Of a stretch of 64,000 nucleotides of DNA, positions 59,937 to 64,000 are shown one piece after another; position 1 is the first letter of the stretch, and every line of letters starts with the position of its first letter. A program made the position numbers and the translations under genes. The stretch is from Arthrobacter sp. OAP107. Lineage in GTDB: Bacteria; Actinomycetota; Actinomycetes; Actinomycetales; Micrococcaceae. The stretch is taken from positions 744,001-808,000 of the forward strand of contig NZ_JBEPOK010000001.1 in assembly GCF_040546765.1 (NCBI RefSeq), read 5' to 3'. Below the pieces are notes generated by a model. The model was given only the letters and a program-made list of their open reading frames with translations. It made no database searches and was not told the DNA's origin.

Positions 59937-60371
59937 ATGACCGCCGACCCCGCCAAAAAGCCCTCCGTCCTCTTCGTCTGCGTGCACAACGCCGGCCGCT
60001 CCCAGATGGCTGCCGGGTTCCTCGCCAGCCTGGCCCGGGGAGCCATTGAGGTCCGGTCCGCCGGCACCCAGCCGTCGCACGAGGTGAGCCCGTCCGTCGT
60101 CGAGGCCATGGCCGACGTCGGCATTGATATCTCCGGCGAGGTCCCCAAGGAGCTCACCACCGATGCCGTCCAGGAAGCCGACGTCGTGATCACCATGGGC
60201 TGCGGCGACGAGTGCCCGGTGTTCCCCGGCAAGCGCTACGAAGACTGGGAGCTCGCCGATCCCGCGGGCAAGGGCATCGAGTCGGTCCGCCCGATCCGCG
60301 ACGAAATCCGGACGCGCGTCGAGGCCCTGGTCACCGAACTGCTGCCCGCCCGGCACGCCGACGCCCAGTGA
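59937..60371 (+). CDS. arsC: Arsenate reductase, LMW-phosphatase fold
   Basis: A 144-residue enzyme reducing arsenate to arsenite. The P-loop CVHNAGRSQMA near residue 16 and the further cysteines in TMGCGDECPVFPG match thioredoxin-coupled ArsC (three redox cysteines). AGGAG lies six bases before the ATG. Thioredoxin reductase follows immediately, consistent with electron supply. No efflux gene (acr3, arsB) is adjacent in the window. Actinobacterial relatives may use mycothiol instead. Confidence 0.93.
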   Translation: MTADPAKKPSVLFVCVHNAGRSQMAAGFLASLARGAIEVRSAGTQPSHEVSPSVVEAMADVGIDISGEVPKELTTDAVQEADVVITMGCGDECPVFPGKRYEDWELADPAGKGIESVRPIRDEIRTRVEALVTELLPARHADAQ

Positions 60372-60421
60372 CAGTTTCCGGAAACAAGCCCGAAGAAAAG
60401 CCTGAAGAGAAGGAGCCAGCA

Positions 60422-61486
60422 GTGAGTAAGAACGCCAAGTCCGAGGACGCCGGCACAGGGGACGCCAGCACAGGGGACGCCGGCACCACCGAAACCAGCA
60501 GTGCAAAGGTCACCAGCGAACAGCTGATCATCGTCGGCTCCGGGCCTGCCGGCTACACCGCCGCGATCTATGCCGCCCGGGCCGGCCTGAAACCGCTGGT
60601 CCTGGCGGGATCGGTCACGGCCGGCGGCGCGCTGATGAACACCACCGAGGTGGAGAACTTCCCCGGTTTCCCGGAGGGTGTCCAGGGCCCGGAGCTAATG
60701 GACGGCCTGCAGCAGCAGGCGGAGAAGTTCGGTGCGCAGGTGGTGTTCGACGACGCCACGTCCGTTCAGCTCAAAGGTCACCTCAAGCGTGTGGTCACCG
60801 GCGGCGGCGAGACCTACGAGGCCCCGGCGGTCATCCTGGCCACCGGCTCGGCGTACAAGGAGCTCGGGCTGGCGGAGGAGAAACAGTTCAGCGGCCACGG
60901 CGTCTCCTGGTGCGCCACCTGCGACGGGTTCTTCTTCCGCGACCAGGACATCATCGTGGTGGGCGGCGGTGATTCCGCGATGGAGGAGGCCACGTTCCTG
61001 ACCCGCTTCGGGAAGTCCGTGACCGTCGTCGTCCGCAAGGGCGAGCTGCGCGCCTCCCGCATCATGGCGCAGCGGGCCAAGGACAACCCGAAGATCGCAT
61101 TCGCGTGGAACTCGGCCGTCACCGCGATCCACGGCAACGGCAAGGTCAGTGGCGTCACCCTGACCGACACCCGCACGGGCGAAACCCGGAAGCAACCAGC
61201 CACCGGGCTGTTCGTGGCGATCGGGCACGTGCCGCGCACCGAGCTGGTGGCCGGGCAGGTGGAGCTCGACGGCGAGGGGTACATCAAGGTGGATTCGCCC
61301 ACCACCTGCACCAATCTGAGTGGCGTGTTCGCATGCGGGGACGCCGTGGACCACCGCTACCGCCAGGCGATCACCGCCGCCGGCACCGGATGCGCCGCGG
61401 CCCTCGACGCCGAGCGCTACCTGGCCGCGCTGGAGGACGCGGACAGCATCGCTACGGCGCTGGTCGAGGAGCCCACACACGCCTGA
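60422..61486 (+). CDS. trxB: Thioredoxin-disulfide reductase
   Basis: A 354-residue flavoprotein passing electrons from NADPH to thioredoxin. FAD site IVGSGPAGYTAAIYAARAGL, redox centre SWCATCDGFFF, NADP site VVGGGDSAMEEA and the closing GVFACGDAVDHRYRQAITAA. A 35-residue Asp/Thr/Ala-rich extension precedes the fold. GTG at 60422 with AAGGAG seven bases upstream is preferred; a GTG overlapping the arsC stop (60368) would add 18 Glu/Lys-rich residues. Probably dedicated to ArsC rather than the housekeeping copy. Confidence 0.95.
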   Translation: MSKNAKSEDAGTGDASTGDAGTTETSSAKVTSEQLIIVGSGPAGYTAAIYAARAGLKPLVLAGSVTAGGALMNTTEVENFPGFPEGVQGPELMDGLQQQAEKFGAQVVFDDATSVQLKGHLKRVVTGGGETYEAPAVILATGSAYKELGLAEEKQFSGHGVSWCATCDGFFFRDQDIIVVGGGDSAMEEATFLTRFGKSVTVVVRKGELRASRIMAQRAKDNPKIAFAWNSAVTAIHGNGKVSGVTLTDTRTGETRKQPATGLFVAIGHVPRTELVAGQVELDGEGYIKVDSPTTCTNLSGVFACGDAVDHRYRQAITAAGTGCAAALDAERYLAALEDADSIATALVEEPTHA

Positions 61487-61539
61487 GCGGTACCGCCGCC
61501 GCCAGCCGGTTCGCAGCCTCGCTGATCAGTGCCCGCTGA

Positions 61540-61710
61540 TCAGTGCCCCGGTTCGGCCTCGTTTGGTGGCTGGTTTTCCGTTGGCTCCTTGAGGCGCTCC
61601 TCGTCCGTGGATTCGGGGGCAATGACGGGGGAAAACGCGTCGGCCAGCAGATCCGGAGTGCTTTTGTCGCTGTCCGGAACGGGAGCATCGTCGGAGGGAA
61701 CATCGCTCAT
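61540..61710 (-). CDS. Small acidic hypothetical protein
   Basis: A 56-residue Asp/Glu/Pro-rich frame starting MSDVPSDDAPVPDSDKSTPD and ending ENQPPNEAEPGH. No hydrophobic segment. The ribosome site is poor (a G-run too close to the ATG), and another ATG lies 30 bp upstream. Possibly a disordered protein. Called because composition resembles real acidic actinobacterial small proteins and because it fits the gap behind trxB. Confidence 0.35.
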   Translation of the reverse strand: MSDVPSDDAPVPDSDKSTPDLLADAFSPVIAPESTDEERLKEPTENQPPNEAEPGH

Positions 61711-62121
61711 GCCCCCACGATAGGACGCGGTTTCAGGCATGTCGAGCCATTTAAGGGACGGCGGCGGCTGGGGGGGCCGCCCTGGTCTCAGACAGGCGGC
61801 ACCGCCGCCGGCCCAGCCCCGGTGGTCGACTTAATTATCATCCTCGCTCGATCCAAAAAGAAGTGGGAGTTGGCGCTTGGCTAGCAAAAACTGCACACCC
61901 CCAAGCTGGTGGCCTGGGGCAACAGTAAGGCAACGGTTCGGTGGCGGGGACCAGCTTTTCCCAAGTCCGTGCGTACAGAATCAGGGGGTCCCGACGGCGG
62001 ACAGCGCCTATCCGACGGCGGGCATGGCAGCCGGACCCGCCAGCATTCCCCCCAGTCCGCCGGATCCGGCTGCCGCCCCCACCATGCGCCCGCGCGGCTA
62101 ATGCGGGCAGCGCCACCCGGT
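61711..62121. other. Gene-free stretch of about 410 bp
   Basis: Contains a brief AT-richer patch around 61830-61900 but no framed protein with a ribosome site. The plus-strand frame here is an antisense shadow of the DUF695-like gene. No terminator or promoter was recognised. Confidence 0.35.
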
Positions 62122-63165
62122 CTAGACAAACTTCCGCACCCGCCCCCAGCCTGGATCGTACGTGTGGGCCACCTCCACGTTGTTCCGCGTCCGGGCAAAA
62201 CGGTCGAAGCTGTCCCGTCCGTTCTGGTCCTCGGAATCGCTGTAGCAGTGCAGCACGCGGAGTCCGCTGGACGTTTCCGATGCCACGACAGTGCCGCGGG
62301 GTCCGAGCGCCGTCTCCAGGTCCTTTTCGAGATGGAGCAGTCCCATCAGCGCCTCCCCGTCAGGCAATCCATCGTCCGGCAGTCCGTCACTCCCGGTCCG
62401 CCGGTAGCTGATCCGGACAGAGGTGTGCAGGTCCAGCAGCGGGTGGTCGACCCATCGCAGGGGCCGCAGGGCGCAGACGATCACCCGGTGCCCCGAGGAA
62501 GTCTTGGCCTCCCGCATCGTCCAGCGGGGGGCCGGGTTTCGGGTTGCCACCGCCTGGAAGAATTCGGGAACGACGGCGGCGGGCTGGCTGTCCCGGGGAT
62601 CGGTCCGGGTCACGTGGATGGCGCCGACCCAGCGTTGGACACCGTCTTCGCCGAGGAGCCAATCCACCAGCAGACGCGCCGCGTGGCGGCAGTCGTTCGT
62701 GCCCATATCCTTGAACGCCGGGTGGAAAACGGTGAGTTCTGCCAAAGCGCTTCGGTCGTCCCAGTCCACTGCGATCCGGGCCAGCCCCAGGTCCACCTCC
62801 CCGCCCAGGCCTTCGAGGGTGCCGGTCAGTACGTCCGGCTGGGCCTGCCTTGCCGCGGCGAATTCCCAGGTCTCAGTGGGTGGGGGAGCAGCCCGCCGCC
62901 ACCGTTCGGCCAGGACCCGCAGCCGGGGATCCCCGCCGCCGGAGACGCAGAGCCGGTGCCGTGAACGGGAGCCGGGCCCGGTCTCCCAGCGCAGCTCGGG
63001 GTGGATCGCCATCACCATGGCGCCGATCATTTCCGGGAGATCGCCGTAGACGCCGGTCATGACGGCTGCCGTGATGAGGCCGGCTCCCGCCACTGACCAC
63101 CAGCGCCAGAAAGCGCCCACCGCTTCCGTCTCCGCTGCCTTGTTCAGCTTCCGCACCAACTCCAT
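62122..63165 (-). CDS. Membrane-anchored DUF695-like protein
   Basis: A 347-residue protein with one hydrophobic stretch near residues 20-40 (WWSVAGAGLITAAVMTGVYG). The C-terminal 60 residues (VVASETSSGLRVLHCYSDSE then NNVEVAHTYDPGWGRVRKF) fit the DUF695 pattern; the middle (HPELRWETGPGSRSRHRLCV) resembles the DUF695-associated N-terminal region. GAGGAGG lies five bases before the ATG at 63165, rejecting a longer start. Function unknown; such proteins act singly. Confidence 0.75.
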   Translation of the reverse strand: MELVRKLNKAAETEAVGAFWRWWSVAGAGLITAAVMTGVYGDLPEMIGAMVMAIHPELRWETGPGSRSRHRLCVSGGGDPRLRVLAERWRRAAPPPTETWEFAAARQAQPDVLTGTLEGLGGEVDLGLARIAVDWDDRSALAELTVFHPAFKDMGTNDCRHAARLLVDWLLGEDGVQRWVGAIHVTRTDPRDSQPAAVVPEFFQAVATRNPAPRWTMREAKTSSGHRVIVCALRPLRWVDHPLLDLHTSVRISYRRTGSDGLPDDGLPDGEALMGLLHLEKDLETALGPRGTVVASETSSGLRVLHCYSDSEDQNGRDSFDRFARTRNNVEVAHTYDPGWGRVRKFV

Positions 63166-63326
63166 CGGACCTCCTCGTCGTTCCGGTGTTCGCGCCATCT
63201 AATCCTGTTGAAGGATGATGCAGGCGCAGACTCAAGAAGAAGGCAATGTAGCCGCAGGTTCAGCGCAAGACTCAGCCCCAGCTCTGCACCCCCGGGCCTG
63301 GGTCCCGGGTCCCGGGCGCCCAACTG

Positions 63327-63376
63327 ACTCGCAGTTGTTGTCGTTTTCAGCCCTCAAAACGACAACAACTGCGAGT
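63327..63376. terminator. 21-bp perfect hairpin after the MFS gene
   Basis: ACTCGCAGTTGTTGTCGTTT plus T pairs perfectly over 21 bp with its complement around an 8-base loop. The right arm reaches the first base of the MFS stop codon. A- and T-rich ends lie at the apex rather than the base, so it may act as an mRNA 3' stabiliser or a repeat element as well as a terminator. Confidence 0.75.
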
Positions 63377-64000
63377 TACTTGGGTGAACGGGAGAGCCGA
63401 ACCTCGCGGGGACCGGCCGGGTACCCGCGGTGGCGGCTGGCGAAGATGATGACAAGCGCCACGGCCAGGGGAACAGCCGCGGCAAGCGGCACGAACAGCG
63501 CGCCGACCGCGTTGAGGGCCAGCGCACCATAGGCGGCACCGACGGCGATGCCCAGCTGGATGGTCACCACGGCCAGCCCGTTGGCAGCGTCCTTGTGCTC
63601 GCCGCCCGCGCGAAGGATTGCGGCCTGGTTGTAGATGCCGGTGGCGCCGAAGGTGATGCCCCAGAGGGTCAGGAGGGCCAGGCTTCCGGTCCACGTACCG
63701 CCGAGCGCGGGCAGCAGGGCGAAGCTGGCCAGGAGCAGTGCCACGCCGGCCAGGATGGAGCCCCGCGGCCGGGCGTCCGCCGTGAGGCCGGCGATCCAGA
63801 TGCCCACCAGGCTGGCGACGCCGATGACGGACAGCGAGATGCCGGTGGCGTTATCCGGCAGGCCCGCGGCGAGGAGGAACGGGGCGATGTAGGTGAACAG
63901 GGCGAAGTGGCCCAGGAGCAGCAGCGGCCAGGCGGTGGCGACGGCAATGACCCCGGGCAGCGCCATGGCAGCCCGCAGCGACGGCGCCGCGTCCCGGCCG
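63376..64000 (-). CDS. MFS transporter, C-terminal part
   Basis: A 207-codon fragment open at the window edge. Six hydrophobic helices are visible (VIAVATAWPLLLLGHFALFT, LSVIGVASLVGIWIAGL, ILAGVALLLASFALLPALG, SLALLTLWGITFGATGIYNQ, AVVTIQLGIAVGAAYGALAL, PLAAAVPLAVALVIIF), the typical C-terminal half of a DHA1-type (Cmx/AraJ-like) exporter. IYNQAAILRAGGEHKDAANG is the diagnostic loop. The frame runs upstream beyond position 64000, so the apparent ATG at 63966 is internal. Drug or sugar efflux is the usual role. Confidence 0.88.
   Translation of the reverse strand, partial: GRDAAPSLRAAMALPGVIAVATAWPLLLLGHFALFTYIAPFLLAAGLPDNATGISLSVIGVASLVGIWIAGLTADARPRGSILAGVALLLASFALLPALGGTWTGSLALLTLWGITFGATGIYNQAAILRAGGEHKDAANGLAVVTIQLGIAVGAAYGALALNAVGALFVPLAAAVPLAVALVIIFASRHRGYPAGPREVRLSRSPK

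Noticed and set aside
61909..62964. A 351-codon plus-strand frame
   Set aside because: Antisense to the DUF695-like gene, which has a strong GAGGAGG site and a recognisable C-terminal domain.

Overview
The window is high-GC DNA with dense, short-gapped genes, many GTG and TTG starts behind strong Shine-Dalgarno sequences, mycothiol-era actinobacterial families (DUF3618, DUF4383, DUF6221, DUF6766, SelO, LytR-CpsA-Psr) and an unusual number of GAF-ANTAR regulators. Together these point to an Arthrobacter/Pseudarthrobacter-like soil member of the Micrococcaceae. This is inference from gene content, not a database match. I see no rRNA, tRNA, CRISPR array, transposase or phage module; the window reads as ordinary chromosome with accessory signalling islands.

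Layout. 1-9 kb: phenylacetate catabolism (paaZ; paaI-paaK), a TetR regulator (PaaR-like) and matching palindromic operators at three promoters, interrupted by a VOC protein, a DUF427 protein and a Tat-exported multicopper oxidase. 9-13.4 kb: a frameshifted CPBP protease and the pta-ackA acetate operon. 13.4-19.3 kb: a signalling island with a TPR protein, a SpoIIAA/SEC14-STAS-like protein and a GGDEF-EAL protein in one tightly coupled operon, divergent from a 52-residue secreted peptide, followed by an orphan hybrid histidine kinase and a second STAS-like paralogue. 19.3-26 kb: methyltransferase, a PqqD-like/M50 zinc-protease membrane protein coupled to a repetitive acidic protein with a RiPP-leader-like N-terminus, and oligopeptidase B. 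26-38 kb: cytochrome oxidase subunit I, small membrane proteins, FRG and CBS proteins, a candidate small RNA, an orphan solute-binding lipoprotein, NAD(P)HX dehydratase, histidine phosphatase, and envelope genes (LCP, LMW-PTP). 38-51.3 kb: phosphoesterase, universal stress protein, a DUF6766 operon holding a 27-residue membrane peptide, four GAF-ANTAR genes plus an ArsR protein with an ANTAR-like tail, a stress-type membrane operon (coiled-coil/holin-X/DUF3618) and SelO. 51-64 kb: VOC proteins, a lone receiver, Cys-rich and STAS-like paralogues, a sugar porter with its divergent LacI regulator, SGNH hydrolase, arsC-trxB, a DUF695-like protein and the C-terminal part of an MFS exporter.

Themes that link genes: (i) three dispersed arrays of one 32-bp-period intergenic repeat; (ii) a composite AGTAAGCATGATTA / AAGTAC element with identical 28-bp internal spacing upstream of two envelope/stress operons, with partial copies at two more; (iii) paralogue families within the window (three STAS/SEC14-like proteins, two Cys-rich CGFQME proteins, four GAF-ANTAR proteins, two close VOC proteins); (iv) very strong bidirectional hairpin terminators between convergent genes. 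The most promising undescribed systems are the secreted-peptide/TPR/c-di-GMP locus and the PqqD-M50/leader-bearing repeat protein pair.
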